A DNA stretch of 44,085 nucleotides from Pseudomonadota bacterium (GCA_963205335.1 CAUJIM010000044.1:1-44085), one strand, 5' to 3'. Positions 28,656-38,336 are shown, counted from the stretch's first letter. The notes: generated by a model not told the origin, from the letters alone. Program-made: numbers and translations.

Positions 28656-30446
28656 CTTAGACCACCAGGTATCCACCACCCACATCTCCCCGGGCGAGTA
28701 CGGCGGCACCACATCGGGCCGCGCCAGGCGCCAGGTGTCGTAGACCATGCGGTGCGTCGAGGCCGACCACTGGGGGATCAGGTAGTGCTCGGCGGCCATG
28801 ATGCGGTCGAGCGCGTGGCAGGCGGGCAGCATCTGCTGCAGGGATTCGGCCGAGACCATGGCCTGGATCATCGCGTCCACCGCGGGGTTCTTCACGCCCG
28901 CGAAGTTGCCCGAGTCCTCCTGGTCGGCGGCCTTGCTGCCGAACAGGTCGGCGAACTCCTGCCCCGGGTTGTTCGTGCCCTGGAAGGCGATGGTGGTGAT
29001 GTCGAAGTCGAACTTCTGCAGCCGCTGCTGGTAGAGCGCGAAATCGACCGAGCGGTAGTTGAGCGTGATGCCGAGCTTCTCCAGGTTGTGCTGCCACGAG
29101 AAGATGGTGCGCATACCGCCCTCGCTGCTGTCCATGTACTCGAGCACGAAGGGCTCGCCCGCGGCGTTGCGCAGCGCCCCGTCCTTCACCTCCCAGCCCG
29201 CCTCCTTCAAGAGCCGCTGCGCCTGGCGCAGGTGCTCGCGCAGCGCCATCGCGTCGGGCGTGACGGGCGGCCCGACCATGGGGCCGAACACCGCCTGGGG
29301 CAGCTGCTCGCGCCAGGGGCCGAGCAGCTTGAGCTCGGCCGGCGCCGGCTCGCCGCGCGTCTCGCAGCGGGTGTTGCCGAACAGGCCGTGCACGCGCTGG
29401 TAGGCGCCGTAGAACAGCTGGCGGCTCATCCATTCGAAGTCGAACGCCAGGCCCAGCGCCTGGCGCACGCGCCGGTCCGCCAGCAGCGGGCGGCGGGTGT
29501 TGAGCACGTAGCTCTGGAAGCCCGTGGGCAGCTTGTTCGGGAACTCGGCCTTCACCAGCTCGCCGGTCTCGAAGCGCTTGCCCTTGACGCGCCGCGCCCA
29601 GTCGCCGGCGCTGAAGAAGCGCATCAGGTCGAACTCGCCGGCCTTGAGCGCCTCCAGGCGCGCCGTGTTGTCCTTGTAGATCTTGACCTCGATGCGGTCG
29701 AAGTTGGCCGTGCCGCGGCGCACCGGCAGGTCGCGCGCCCAATACCGGGGGTCGCGCACGTAGGTGATGTCCTTGCCGAAGTTCACCGGGCCGATCCTGT
29801 ACGGGCCGCTGCCGATGGGCGTGTCCGTCACCACCTGGTCGAACGGCTTGCCGCGGCCCCAGTCGCGGCTGAAGACGGGCAGGCCGCCGACGGTGAGCGG
29901 CAGCTCCCGGTTGGCCGTCCTGAAGCGGAAGCGCACGGTGCGCGCGTCGACCACGTCGCAGCCCGCCACCTCGTAGAGCATGGTCTTGTAGCCCGGCGAG
30001 ACGTAGGGGCCGACGAGGGTGTCGTAGCTGTACTTCACGTCCTCGGCGGTGACGGGCTTGCCGTCGTGGAAGCGCGCCCCGGCGCGCAGGCGGAAGGTGG
30101 CCGAGAGGCCGTCCGGCGCCACGCTCACGTCCTCGGCCAGCAGGCCGTAGCCGGTGGCGGTCTCGTCGAGCGAGCCGGTGAGCAGCGTGTCGAACATCAG
30201 CTGCGAGAGATAGGCCGGCGCGCTGCCGCGGATCGTGAACGGGTTGTACTTGTCGAAGGTGGAGGCGCGCGAATTGCTCACCAGGCGCAGCGCGCCGCCC
30301 TTGGGGGCGTCGGGGTTGACGTAGGGGAAGTGGGTGAAGCCGGCCGGCTCCTTCACGTCGCCCCACATCGCGTAGGCATAGTCGGCCCGGGCCGGGGACA
30401 GCGCCGCGCAGCACGCTGCGAGCAGGAGAAACCGCAAAACACGCAT
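28647..30446 (-). CDS. yejA: Periplasmic oligopeptide-binding protein of the Yej importer
   Basis: This 599-residue family-5 solute-binding protein has a signal peptide ([21 protein letters not shown]). Its mature start [30 protein letters not shown] is typical of YejA. Family features include [25 protein letters not shown] and SGPYRIG. The ATG at 30446 is chosen to give a clean signal peptide; upstream in-frame ATGs exist but overlap the fabI control region. YejA should work with YejB, YejE and YejF, which here lie 10.7 kb downstream beyond the cbb cluster. Its stop codon comes from a palindromic repeat, so the last residues (SKKP) may be non-native. Confidence 0.93.
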   Translation of the reverse strand: MRVLRFLLLAACCAALSPARADYAYAMWGDVKEPAGFTHFPYVNPDAPKGGALRLVSNSRASTFDKYNPFTIRGSAPAYLSQLMFDTLLTGSLDETATGYGLLAEDVSVAPDGLSATFRLRAGARFHDGKPVTAEDVKYSYDTLVGPYVSPGYKTMLYEVAGCDVVDARTVRFRFRTANRELPLTVGGLPVFSRDWGRGKPFDQVVTDTPIGSGPYRIGPVNFGKDITYVRDPRYWARDLPVRRGTANFDRIEVKIYKDNTARLEALKAGEFDLMRFFSAGDWARRVKGKRFETGELVKAEFPNKLPTGFQSYVLNTRRPLLADRRVRQALGLAFDFEWMSRQLFYGAYQRVHGLFGNTRCETRGEPAPAELKLLGPWREQLPQAVFGPMVGPPVTPDAMALREHLRQAQRLLKEAGWEVKDGALRNAAGEPFVLEYMDSSEGGMRTIFSWQHNLEKLGITLNYRSVDFALYQQRLQKFDFDITTIAFQGTNNPGQEFADLFGSKAADQEDSGNFAGVKNPAVDAMIQAMVSAESLQQMLPACHALDRIMAAEHYLIPQWSASTHRMVYDTWRLARPDVVPPYSPGEMWVVDTWWSKKP

Positions 30447-30490
30447 GCGACAATTCTGCATTACCCCGCACCGCATACAGGAGAACAACA

Positions 30491-31291
30491 ATGGGTTTCC
30501 TCGCCGGCAAGAAACTGCTCATCACGGGCGTGCTGTCCAACCGCTCCATCGCATACGGCATCGCGCGCGCCTGCCGCAACCAGGGGGCGGAGCTGGCCTT
30601 CAGCTACGTGGGCGAGCGCTTCAAGGACCGCATCACCGAGTTCGCCGCCGACTTCGACTCCACGCTGGTGTTCGACTGCGACGTGGGCGACGACGCCCAG
30701 ATCGACAAGCTCTTCGCCGACCTGCACGCGGCCTGGGGCACGTTCGACGGCTTCGTGCACTCCATCGGCTTCGCCCCGCGCGAGGCCATCGCCGGCAACT
30801 TCTTCGACGGCCTGACGCGCGAGAACTACCGCATCGCGCACGACATCAGCGCCTACAGCTTCGCCGCGCTGGCCAAGGCGGCGCTGCCGCACCTGAACGA
30901 CCAGTCCGCGCTGCTCACGCTGACCTACCTGGGCGCGCTGCGCTCCATCCCCAACTACAACACCATGGGCCTGGCCAAGGCGAGCCTGGAAGCCAGCGTG
31001 CGCTATCTCGCCGAGGCCATGGGCCGCACGCCGGACGGGCGCAGCATCCGCGTCAACGGCATCTCCGCCGGCCCGATCAAGACGCTGGCCGCCAGCGGCA
31101 TCAAGGATCTCGGGAAGCTCCTCTCGCGCGTGGCCGACGCCGCGCCGCTGCGGCGCAACGTGACGATCGACGACGTGGGCAACGTCGCCGCCTTCCTGCT
31201 GAGCAACCTGGCCAGCGGCATGACCGCCGAGATCACCTACGTGGACGCGGGCTTCAGCCAGACGGCGGGGCTGTCGGCCGACCAGGTCTGA
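30491..31291 (+). CDS. fabI: Enoyl-[acyl-carrier-protein] reductase (NADH)
   Basis: This 266-residue SDR-family enzyme performs the last reduction of each fatty-acid elongation round. The nucleotide-binding segment is [15 protein letters not shown] (11-25). The catalytic residues are Tyr147 and Tyr157 with Lys164, in [21 protein letters not shown]. Length and motifs are those of the triclosan-sensitive FabI class. AGGAG precedes the ATG at 30491. GCGACAATTC at about 30446-30455 could serve as its -10 region. It is divergent from yejA with 44 bp between the start codons. Confidence 0.97.
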   Translation: MGFLAGKKLLITGVLSNRSIAYGIARACRNQGAELAFSYVGERFKDRITEFAADFDSTLVFDCDVGDDAQIDKLFADLHAAWGTFDGFVHSIGFAPREAIAGNFFDGLTRENYRIAHDISAYSFAALAKAALPHLNDQSALLTLTYLGALRSIPNYNTMGLAKASLEASVRYLAEAMGRTPDGRSIRVNGISAGPIKTLAASGIKDLGKLLSRVADAAPLRRNVTIDDVGNVAAFLLSNLASGMTAEITYVDAGFSQTAGLSADQV

Positions 31292-31402
31292 AGCCACCGG
31301 CCGGCGCATCACGACCGGCGTGGTGCAAGCCCGGCGCCTGCGCGCGAAACTTTCGGCCAGCCGCTCCATCGAACCGTCAGGCTTCTCGATGGGAGTCGCG
31401 CC

Positions 31403-31975
31403 ATGGACCGGCTTGCGATCTTGCGGACCCTCCTCCGCCCCGCTGGCGGCGGGCATGGACTGCGGCCCCTGCTCCTCGCCGCCGCACTGGCCGCATTCCC
31501 TGTTGGCGGCCTGGCGCAGGCGCGGCCAGCGGCCCCGGCCATCGAATGGAGCGCCTCCGCCATCCCCCTCGCCACCCAGCCCCTGGGCCTGCGGATCGAC
31601 GCCACGCGCTGGTCGACCACCATGGGCGGGCAGGGGCGCCTCGGCCTCTCGCTCGGCATGGCCGGATCGGCCGACCGCCTGTGGGCCGTGCCGCAGTGGG
31701 GCGTGCACTGGCGCGCCGCGATCTCGCCACGCACGCAGCTGACCCTCTCCGGCTGGGCGCCGCTGCCGAACCAGGAGCCGGCATCCGGCGCGTCCGGCCC
31801 GCAGCCGCCCTGGCAGCAGTTCGACGCCCGCGTCGAGCTGCAGTGGCAAGGCGCCGGCCTGCACGGCCTCGTGCCCGAGTACGGCGCGATCGGCGTGCAA
31901 TTCCAGACCGGCTCGCGCCTGATGCTGCGCGCGCGCCACGGCGGGCCGTTCTTCTACTACCGCGCGCGGTTCTGA
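31403..31975 (+). CDS. Secreted hypothetical protein
   Basis: This 190-residue protein has a signal peptide (LRPLLLAAALAAFPVGGLAQA, about residues 20-40). The mature part is rich in Trp, Gly and Gln and alternates polar and hydrophobic residues (RLGLSLGMAGS, WGVHWRAAISPRTQLTLSGW, YGAIGVQFQTGSRLMLRARHG). It ends FFYYRARF, with a terminal Phe. This suggests a beta-rich periplasmic or outer-membrane-associated protein, but I recognise no family. It ends convergently with the flavoprotein gene, overlapping it by 19 bp. Confidence 0.65.
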   Translation: MDRLAILRTLLRPAGGGHGLRPLLLAAALAAFPVGGLAQARPAAPAIEWSASAIPLATQPLGLRIDATRWSTTMGGQGRLGLSLGMAGSADRLWAVPQWGVHWRAAISPRTQLTLSGWAPLPNQEPASGASGPQPPWQQFDARVELQWQGAGLHGLVPEYGAIGVQFQTGSRLMLRARHGGPFFYYRARF

Positions 31976-33309
31976 ACCTCGAGCCAGCGCGCCGCGCCCA
32001 GCCCCGCCGCGCGCCCGCTGGCCAAGCAGGCGGTGAGCAGGTAGCCGCCGGTGGGCGCTTCCCAGTCGAGCATCTCGCCGGCGCAGAACACGCCGGGCAG
32101 CGCGCGCAGCATGAGCTGCCCGTCCAGCGCCGCGAACCTCACCCCGCCCGCGGTGCTGATGGCCTCGGCCACCGGGCGCGGCGCCGCCAGCGTGAGGGGC
32201 AGCGCCTTGATGCCGCGCGCCAGGCGTTCGAGGTCGTGCACGCCCTCCTTGCCCAGCAGTTCCACCAGCAAGGCCATCTTCACGCCCGACAGCCCCAGGC
32301 GCCCTTTCAGGTGGCTGGCCAGGCTGCGGCTGCCGCGCGGGTGGTGCACCGCCGCGCACACCTGCGCCGGCGCGTGGTCGGGCAGCAGGTCGAGGTGCAG
32401 GGTCGCGCTGCCACGCGCGGCAATCTCGTCGCGCAGCAGGCTGGAGGCGGCGTAGACCAGGCTGCCCTCGATCCCGGTGGCGGTGACGACGAACTCGCCC
32501 CGGCGCTCGAAGCGGCCGCCGCCCGCAGCCTCGAAATGCAGGGCCACGGTCTTGAGCGGCTGGCCGGCGAAGCGCCCGGCAAACCACGGCGACCAGCCGC
32601 CCCCGGGCCCGGGGCCGCGCGCGTCGAAGCCGCAATTGGCCGCGCGCAGCGGCGCCAGGGCCACGCCCCGGTCCGCCAGCCAGGGCACCCAGGCGCCGTC
32701 CGAGCCCAGGCGCGGCCAGCTCGCGCCGCCCAGCGCCAGCACGGCGGCGCGCGGGCGCAGGGTCTTGGGGCCCTCGGGCGTTTCAAGGCGAAAAGTGCCT
32801 GCAGCGCTTTCCAGGCAAGCGCCAGCAGCTCCTGAATCAGGAGTCTCCGCGGCCCACCCCACCCAGCGGTGCCGCATGAAAAAGCGCACCGGCGCCGCCC
32901 CCGGCTCTTGCGGATTGCGCAGCCGCTGCAGCCAGGCGCGCAGCAGCGGCGCCGCCTTCATCTCGACGGGAAACACCCGCCCCGAGCTGCCGACGAAGGT
33001 CTGCACCCCCAGGTCCGCGGCCCACGCGCGCACCGCCTCGGGCCCGAAGTCGCGCAGCCAGCCGGCCACCGCCCCGGCCTGCCCCGCCGCGCCGTCGCCC
33101 TGCCGGAACCGGCCGATGAACGGCGCCAGCGGCTCCGAATGCGTCAGGTTCAGCCCGCCGCGCCCGGCCAGCAGGAACTTGCGCCCGGCCGAGGGCATGG
33201 CGTCGAAGACATCCACCGCCACCCCGGCGCGCGACAGCACCTGCGCCGCCATCAGGCCGGCGGGGCCGGCGCCGAGGATGGCGACGGGGTGCGGGGGGAG
33301 TGCGGACAT
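31957..33309 (-). CDS. HI0933-like FAD-dependent flavoprotein (TIGR03862 type)
   Basis: This 450-residue flavoprotein has an N-terminal dinucleotide-binding motif (AILGAGPAGLMAAQVL, about residues 9-24) and KFLLAGRGGLNLTHSE near residue 45. The C-terminal FAD signature is VFCAGEMLDWEAPTGGYLLTACLASG. The TAGGV motif is kept (ISTAGGVRFAALD). The reaction is unknown for this family. The start at 33309 (MSALPPHPVAILGAG) is preferred over an extension of 15 codons. Residues GAAGACLESAAG (about 175) are encoded by a copy of the palindromic repeat inserted in frame. It follows the FAD monooxygenase gene by 51 bp. Confidence 0.87.
   Translation of the reverse strand: MSALPPHPVAILGAGPAGLMAAQVLSRAGVAVDVFDAMPSAGRKFLLAGRGGLNLTHSEPLAPFIGRFRQGDGAAGQAGAVAGWLRDFGPEAVRAWAADLGVQTFVGSSGRVFPVEMKAAPLLRAWLQRLRNPQEPGAAPVRFFMRHRWVGWAAETPDSGAAGACLESAAGTFRLETPEGPKTLRPRAAVLALGGASWPRLGSDGAWVPWLADRGVALAPLRAANCGFDARGPGPGGGWSPWFAGRFAGQPLKTVALHFEAAGGGRFERRGEFVVTATGIEGSLVYAASSLLRDEIAARGSATLHLDLLPDHAPAQVCAAVHHPRGSRSLASHLKGRLGLSGVKMALLVELLGKEGVHDLERLARGIKALPLTLAAPRPVAEAISTAGGVRFAALDGQLMLRALPGVFCAGEMLDWEAPTGGYLLTACLASGRAAGLGAARWLEVQNRAR
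32785..32836 (-). repeat. Palindromic element, copy 5, inside the HI0933-like gene
   Basis: GCAGCGCTTTCCAGGCAAGCGCCAGCAGCT (split here as GCAGCGCTTTCC and AGGCAAGCGCCAGCAGCT) matches the element, with an imperfect hairpin. It is translated within the flavoprotein without disrupting the frame. Confidence 0.7.
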
Positions 33310-33360
33310 GCGGCGGCGATGCGGTGAAGAGGCGCGATTGTGGCGCAAGGCCACCCGCCG

Positions 33361-34551
33361 TCAGGCGCCCCGCGCCGGGGGCCACGGGCCGCGCAGCGCA
33401 TCCATCCGCGCGTAGAAATCGTCCACCTGCCGCTGCGCGGTGCGCCGCATCGTTTCCCCGCGCGCGGCGATGGCGGCGGCGTCTTCCTGCGCCCCGGCCT
33501 CGCCGACCCTGCGCGAGGCTTCCTGCACGAACTGGCACAGGGGCTGGCGCGCCTGGCCGAAGGCGCGCAGCGCGGTCTCCACGTCGGGGCCGCGCGAGAG
33601 CCCGTGCGCCAGCAGCACCGCGTCCTCGAGCGCCATCGCGCCGCCCTGCCCCATGAAGGGCGTGGAGGCGTGCGCCGCGTCGCCGATCATGACCACGCGG
33701 CCGCGGTGCCAGGGCAGCGGGGCGGCGACCTCTTCCACGGCGGTGTAGAGCACCTCGGCGCCGGCGTCCGAGAGCGCGCGCACGAACGGGCGCGCCGGGC
33801 CCTCGAACTCGGCGAAGCGCGCCTGCATCAGCGCCGGCCAGTCGGCGCGCTCGTACCACTGCCCCGCGGGCTCGGGCAGGGTGCCGAACAGGTAGAGCTG
33901 GTCGTGGCTGATCGGCATGATGCCGAGGCGCTTGCCGCGGCCCATCATCATGATCTTGGCCGTGAGGTCCCTGGGCCGCGGGTGCACGCTGCGCCAGACG
34001 CCGAGCCCGGTGTAGGCCGGCTCCAGCGGGCCGGCGACCAGGCGGCGGATGGCCGAGCGGATGCCCTCCGCGCCGACCACGAGGTCGTGGCGGCCGGCGC
34101 TGCCGTCGGACAGCACGACGGCGACCTGCCCCGCCGCCGCGTCCTGGTCGATCCGGACCGCCGTCGTGCCCAGCCGGATGTCGACGCCGAGCGCGCCGAG
34201 GCGGCCGGCCAGGATGCGGTGCAGCTCGGCCCGGCGGATGCCGACGATGGGCGCGATCTCCGGCCGCCGGGACGGGTAGCGCGTCTCGGTGATCGGCGCG
34301 CCGCGCTCGTCCAAGTAGATGTTGCGGCCGTCGGCAATGGCGAAGCCCCCGGCCATGATCTGCGGCAGCACCCCGAGGCGGTCGAGCGCCTCCAGCCCGT
34401 TGTGATAGATGAAGATGCCGGAGCTCTGGAATTTCCATTCCCGCTGCTGCTCCAGCATCGTCACCCGCGCGCCGGCCTGCGCCAGCGCGATCGCCGCCGC
34501 GCAGCCGGCGATCCCGCCGCCCACGACCAGCGCCTGTTCCACTTGCTCCAT
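33361..34551 (-). CDS. FAD-dependent aromatic-ring monooxygenase (class A flavoprotein)
   Basis: This 396-residue flavoprotein hydroxylase has an N-terminal FAD fold with GGGIAGCAAAIALAQAG (12-28), and the DG-type motif LVVGAEGIRSAIRR near residue 155. The ribityl-binding motif is MIGDAAHASTPFMGQGGAMALEDA (about 290-313). These are the three landmarks of the salicylate-hydroxylase/UbiH-type family, which uses NAD(P)H and O2. The substrate is not predictable. GGGAG lies 8 nt before the ATG at 34551. It heads a two-gene minus-strand unit with the HI0933-like flavoprotein. Confidence 0.88.
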   Translation of the reverse strand: MEQVEQALVVGGGIAGCAAAIALAQAGARVTMLEQQREWKFQSSGIFIYHNGLEALDRLGVLPQIMAGGFAIADGRNIYLDERGAPITETRYPSRRPEIAPIVGIRRAELHRILAGRLGALGVDIRLGTTAVRIDQDAAAGQVAVVLSDGSAGRHDLVVGAEGIRSAIRRLVAGPLEPAYTGLGVWRSVHPRPRDLTAKIMMMGRGKRLGIMPISHDQLYLFGTLPEPAGQWYERADWPALMQARFAEFEGPARPFVRALSDAGAEVLYTAVEEVAAPLPWHRGRVVMIGDAAHASTPFMGQGGAMALEDAVLLAHGLSRGPDVETALRAFGQARQPLCQFVQEASRRVGEAGAQEDAAAIAARGETMRRTAQRQVDDFYARMDALRGPWPPARGA

Positions 34552-34706
34552 CTGCGAATCTCCCGGTGCGCCCGTGCGGGCGGTACGGCCGGATTATTGG
34601 GCACCTCGCGGGCCGGTATCGCGGCGAAGGCCGGCGCGCCCGCGCTTGACACTGAACCGCACTTCAAGGCCAGGATGCCGCCTCCAGCCCAGGGAGAACC
34701 CGCCGC

Positions 34707-35210
34707 ATGCCCCGCCGCATCCTTCACGTCGTCAGCAACGTCGCCCGCTACGGCGATTCGGCCGAGCCGACCGGCCTGTGGCTGTCGGAGCTGACCCACG
34801 CCTGGCAGGTCTTCGCCGCCCGGGGCCGCCGGCAGCACATCGTGAGCCCGCTGGGCGGCGCCTCGCCGCTGGAGCCGCGCTCGCTCAGGTGGCCCCACCT
34901 CGACGCCAGCGCCAGGGGCTGGCTGGCCGACGCGGCGCGCATGGCGCTGCTGGCCGACACCGCCCGGCCCGACGCCATCGACCCGGCGGACTTCGACGCG
35001 ATCTGCTTCACCGGCGGGCACGCGGTGATGTGGGACTTCGCGCAGGCGCAGGGCCTGCAGCGCATCACCCGCGCCATCCACGAGCGCGGCGGCGTCGTCT
35101 CCTCGGTCTGCCACGGCTACTGCGGCCTGCTGGACACGACGCTGTCGGACGGCGCGCTGCTGGTCGCCGGGCGCCGGCCCACCGGCTGGCATTTGTTATC
35201 GAATCAATAG
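34707..35210 (+). pseudogene. DJ-1/PfpI (class I amidotransferase-like) protein, C terminus truncated by a repeat
   Basis: This open frame of 167 residues shows the DJ-1/PfpI fold. It has an N-terminal HVVSN...PTGLWLSEL with the conserved Glu region, then DAICFTGGHAVMWDF. The nucleophile elbow SSVCHGYCGLLDTTLSDG carries Cys134. Family members run to about 225 residues and continue after TGW with a C-terminal strand-helix region. Here the sequence changes after GRRPTGWH to LLSNQ and stops inside palindromic repeat copy 6. No continuation was found in any frame beyond the repeat. The catalytic Cys is intact, but the missing third makes a working enzyme doubtful. GGGAG precedes the ATG. Confidence 0.7.
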
Positions 35211-35240
35211 CTGCTCGCGCTTTACTGGCGGGCGTTTTAT
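35194..35240 (+). repeat. Palindromic element, copy 6, truncating the DJ-1/PfpI gene
   Basis: TTATCGAATCAATAGCTGCTCGCGC, given here as TTATCGAATCAA plus TAGCTGCTCGCGC, is the left half of the family element. A diverged right arm (TGGCGGGCG) follows. Its TAG is the stop codon of the truncated gene (35208-35210). Confidence 0.8.
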
Positions 35241-35308
35241 GCCAATTTATCCATCAATCATGGGTGATCCGCAGCAGCCACCGGACATGGACGCCGGCCG
35301 CGGGCCCG

Positions 35309-36343
35309 TCAGCGCGCCATGTGGCGCCGGGCGGCCTGCCAGCCCAGCTCGGCCAGCGGCCCCGCCTTGCGCCCGGTCTCCACCGCATCGTCGGCGGCGG
35401 CGTTGCCGTCCGCCGCGCGCTGGGCGATGCCGTGCAGGATGGCTGCCATGCGGAACAGGTTGTAGGCGATGTAGAAATCCCAGTGCTCCGCCGCGCCCCG
35501 GCCGGTGGCGGCGCCGTACCAGGCGATGTATTCGGCCTCCTGCGGGATGCCCAGCGCCGGCAAATCCAGCCCGGCTATGCCGCGCCACAGGCTGGGCGGG
35601 ATGCGCCAGGCCATGCACTGGTAGGCCAGGTCGGCCAGCGGGTGGCCGAGGGTCGAAAGCTCCCAGTCCAGCACGCCGATGACGCGCGGCTCCGTGGGGT
35701 GGAAGACGAGGTTGTCGAGCCGGTAGTCGCCGTGCACCAGCGTGGTCTCGTCGCCCGCAGGCAGGTGCTCGGGCAGCCAGTCCATGAGGCGGTGCATGGC
35801 CTCGTTCATGGGCACGGTGGATGCGCGGCACTGGCGCGACCAGCGGGCGATCTGGCGGCCCACGTAGTTGCCCTCCTTGCCGTAGTCGCCCAGACCCACG
35901 GCGCGGTAATCGACCGCGTGCAGCGCGGCGATCACGCGGTTCATCTCGCGGTAGATGGCGTGGCGCTCGGCGCTCTGCATGCCGGGCAGCGACTGGTCCA
36001 TGAGCACGCGGCCCTCAAGGAACTCCATCACGTAAAACGGCGTGCCCAGCAGCGCGTCGCTCTCGCAATAGTGCAGCATGCGCGGCACGGGCACGCCGGT
36101 GCCTGCCAGCGCCTTCATCACGCGGTATTCGCGGTCGATGGCGTGGGCCGAGGCGATGAGCGTGCCCGGCGGCTTCTTGCGCAGCACGTAGTCGCGGGCT
36201 TCGCCCGCGGTGACGCGGTAGGTGGGGTTGGACTGCCCGCCCGCGAGCACGCGCACCTTGAGCGGCGCGCTGCCCGCCAGGCCCTGGGCGCACAGGTAGC
36301 CGGCGAGCGCCTCCACCGGCAAGGGATTCGCGGGGCCGCTCAT
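35309..36343 (-). CDS. Aminoglycoside-phosphotransferase-like kinase (ACAD10/11-type)
   Basis: This 344-residue protein of the APH/choline-kinase fold has the nucleotide-binding VLAGGQSNPTYRVTAGEARDYVLRKKPPG (about 30-58). The catalytic loop is LVHGDYRLDNLVFH (about 202-215), with VLDWELSTLGHPLADL (about 222-237) as the metal-binding counterpart of DFG. The typical YVMEFLEGRVL precedes it. In mammals this domain is fused to acyl-CoA dehydrogenases (ACAD10/11) and phosphorylates 4-hydroxyacyl-CoAs. Here it is encoded separately but in one operon with an acyl-CoA dehydrogenase and an SDR, which supports the same chemistry. The ATG at 36343 overlaps the SDR stop by 4 bp. Confidence 0.9.
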   Translation of the reverse strand: MSGPANPLPVEALAGYLCAQGLAGSAPLKVRVLAGGQSNPTYRVTAGEARDYVLRKKPPGTLIASAHAIDREYRVMKALAGTGVPVPRMLHYCESDALLGTPFYVMEFLEGRVLMDQSLPGMQSAERHAIYREMNRVIAALHAVDYRAVGLGDYGKEGNYVGRQIARWSRQCRASTVPMNEAMHRLMDWLPEHLPAGDETTLVHGDYRLDNLVFHPTEPRVIGVLDWELSTLGHPLADLAYQCMAWRIPPSLWRGIAGLDLPALGIPQEAEYIAWYGAATGRGAAEHWDFYIAYNLFRMAAILHGIAQRAADGNAAADDAVETGRKAGPLAELGWQAARRHMAR

Positions 36344-37113
36344 AGCGAACTCACCAGGTGCGCGCCATCGACGGCCAGCGTGGCGCCGGACATGGCCGCG
36401 CCCGCGTCGGAGGCCAGCAGCAGCAGAGGGCCGTCCAGGTCGGCCAGTCGGCCGAAGCGGCGGCTGGGAATGCGCGCGCGCAGCTTCTCGCCCGCGGGGC
36501 TGGCGAGGAAGTCGCGGTTCAGCTCGGTCGCCACGTAGCCGGGCAGCAGCGCGTTCACGCGGATGCCGTGGCGCGCCAGCTCCAGCGCCAGGGCCTTGGT
36601 GGCCTGGATCACGCCGGCCTTCGATATGGCGTACGGCGCCACGCCGCCCGCCACGCGCTCGCCGAGGATGGAGGCCACGTTGACGATGCTGCCGCCCCGG
36701 CCCGCGGCGACCATGCGGCGCGCGGCCTCGGTGGCGACGAGCCAGCTGCCCTTGAGGTTGGTGCCGAGCACGTGGTCGAAGTCCGCTTCGGTCTGCTCCA
36801 GCGCGGGGCGCGCCACGGTCACGCCCGCGTTGTTGACCACCACATCGGGCACACCCCAGGCGCACAGCGCGTCGAAGCAGGCGCGCACGCTGGCGTCGTC
36901 GGTCACGTCGAGCGCGAAGGCGCGGGCCTCGCCGCCCTGCGCGGCGATGGCCTGCACCACATCCAGCAGCCTGTCGGCGCGGCGCGCGGCCACGGCCACG
37001 CGCGCGCCAGCAAAGGCCAGCACCTGGGCGAAGTGCCGCCCCAGGCCGCTGGAGGCGCCGGTCACCAGCGCCAGCCTGCCCTGCAGGCCGAATCGGTCCA
37101 GCGCGCCGGTCAT
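36340..37113 (-). CDS. Short-chain dehydrogenase/reductase (SDR)
   Basis: This 257-residue classical SDR has the cofactor motif TGASSGLG (18-25), NNAG (about 94-97) and the catalytic Ser148, Tyr161 and Lys165 (YAISK). It probably oxidises or reduces a hydroxyacyl substrate with NAD(P)(H). Both ends overlap neighbours by 4 bp (acyl-CoA dehydrogenase upstream, kinase downstream), so it belongs to one tightly coupled operon. Confidence 0.93.
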   Translation of the reverse strand: MTGALDRFGLQGRLALVTGASSGLGRHFAQVLAFAGARVAVAARRADRLLDVVQAIAAQGGEARAFALDVTDDASVRACFDALCAWGVPDVVVNNAGVTVARPALEQTEADFDHVLGTNLKGSWLVATEAARRMVAAGRGGSIVNVASILGERVAGGVAPYAISKAGVIQATKALALELARHGIRVNALLPGYVATELNRDFLASPAGEKLRARIPSRRFGRLADLDGPLLLLASDAGAAMSGATLAVDGAHLVSSL

Positions 37114-38312
37114 GCCGCACCTCCTTCGCGCAGCAGCTCGGCCTCGGCCTTCTCGGAGAGGTGGGCGAGCTTGCGCGCCATGCTCCAGCGGTGCACCTCG
37201 CTCGGGCCGTCGTAGACGCGGAAGGCGCGCATGTCGGTGAAGATGCGCATCACGGGCGTCTCGCCCGTCACGCCCTGGCCGCCGAGCATCTGCACGCTGC
37301 GGTCCACCACGCGCCATTCGGCCTCGGAGCACACGACCTTGGCGCGGCTCGACTCGAAGTTGCACTTCTCGCCCTGGTCCAGCAGCCACGCCGTGTGCCA
37401 GATGTGCAGGCGTGCGGTGTGCAGGTCCATGTCGTTGTCGGCCACCATGAAGCCCACGCCCTCGTGCTCCACCAGCGGCTTGCCGAAGGCATGGCGCTTG
37501 CGCACGTAGTCCAATGCCGTGTCGTGCGCGCGGCGCGCCTGGCCCAGCCAGCGCATGCAGTGCGTGAGACGCGCGGGCGCCAGGCGCACCTGCGCGTAGC
37601 GGAAGCCCTTGCCGATCTCGCCCAGCACGTCGGCCGCGGGCACACGCAGGTTGTCGAAGCGCAGCACGCCGTGGCCGCCGGTGAAGCAGGAGTCCATCGC
37701 ATCCATGTTGCGCTCCAGCACGATGCCGGGGCGGTCCATGTCGGTGAGGAACATGGTGGCCGAGCCGTCCTCCATGCGCGCCATGACGATGGCGTAGTCG
37801 GCCCCGTCGGCGCCGGTGATGAACCACTTGCGGCCGTTGATCACGTAGTCGCCGCCGTCGCGCACGGCCGTGGCCTGCAGCATGGACGGATCGGCCCCGG
37901 CGCCGGGCGAGGGCTCGGTCATCGCGAAGCACGAGCGCAGCGCGCCCGCCACCTGCGGGCGCAGCCAGCGCTCCTTCTGCGCGGGCGTGGCCACCTCCTC
38001 CATCAGGTGGATGTTGCCCTCGTCGGGCGCGTGGATGTTGAGCGCCGTGGGCCCCAGGCGCGAGTAGCCCGCCTCCTCGAACACCACGGCCTTCTCGATG
38101 TGCGACAGGCCCAGCCCGCCCATCTCGCGCGAGGCGTGGGGCGTGAGCAGGCCGGCGGCCCGGGCGCGCGCCACCAGCTCGCGGCGCAGCGCCTCGTCGG
38201 GGCCGTGGTGCGACTGGCGCGGGTCGCCCTCCAGCGGGATCACCTGTTCGGCGATGAAGCGCCGGGTCTTGTCGCGCAGGGCGCGCAGTTCGGGGGAAAG
38301 GGAGAAGTCCAT
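37110..38312 (-). CDS. Acyl-CoA dehydrogenase (ACAD10/11-like)
   Basis: This 400-residue FAD enzyme has the acyl-CoA dehydrogenase layout. An N-terminal helical domain contains LRDKTRRFIAEQVIPLEGD. The middle domain has CFAMTEPSPGAGADPSM (FAD and substrate contact) and NGRKWFITGADGADYAIVMA. The C-terminal helices include RKRHAFGKPLVEH, QMLGGQGVTGETP and RVYDGPSEVHRW. Long-chain or hydroxyacyl substrates are likely given the kinase partner. It is the first gene of the operon. The region upstream contains a predicted promoter and a GntR operator. Confidence 0.93.
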   Translation of the reverse strand: MDFSLSPELRALRDKTRRFIAEQVIPLEGDPRQSHHGPDEALRRELVARARAAGLLTPHASREMGGLGLSHIEKAVVFEEAGYSRLGPTALNIHAPDEGNIHLMEEVATPAQKERWLRPQVAGALRSCFAMTEPSPGAGADPSMLQATAVRDGGDYVINGRKWFITGADGADYAIVMARMEDGSATMFLTDMDRPGIVLERNMDAMDSCFTGGHGVLRFDNLRVPAADVLGEIGKGFRYAQVRLAPARLTHCMRWLGQARRAHDTALDYVRKRHAFGKPLVEHEGVGFMVADNDMDLHTARLHIWHTAWLLDQGEKCNFESSRAKVVCSEAEWRVVDRSVQMLGGQGVTGETPVMRIFTDMRAFRVYDGPSEVHRWSMARKLAHLSEKAEAELLREGGAA

Positions 38313-38336
38313 GCGGGGCCTCGTGAAAAGGGATCA

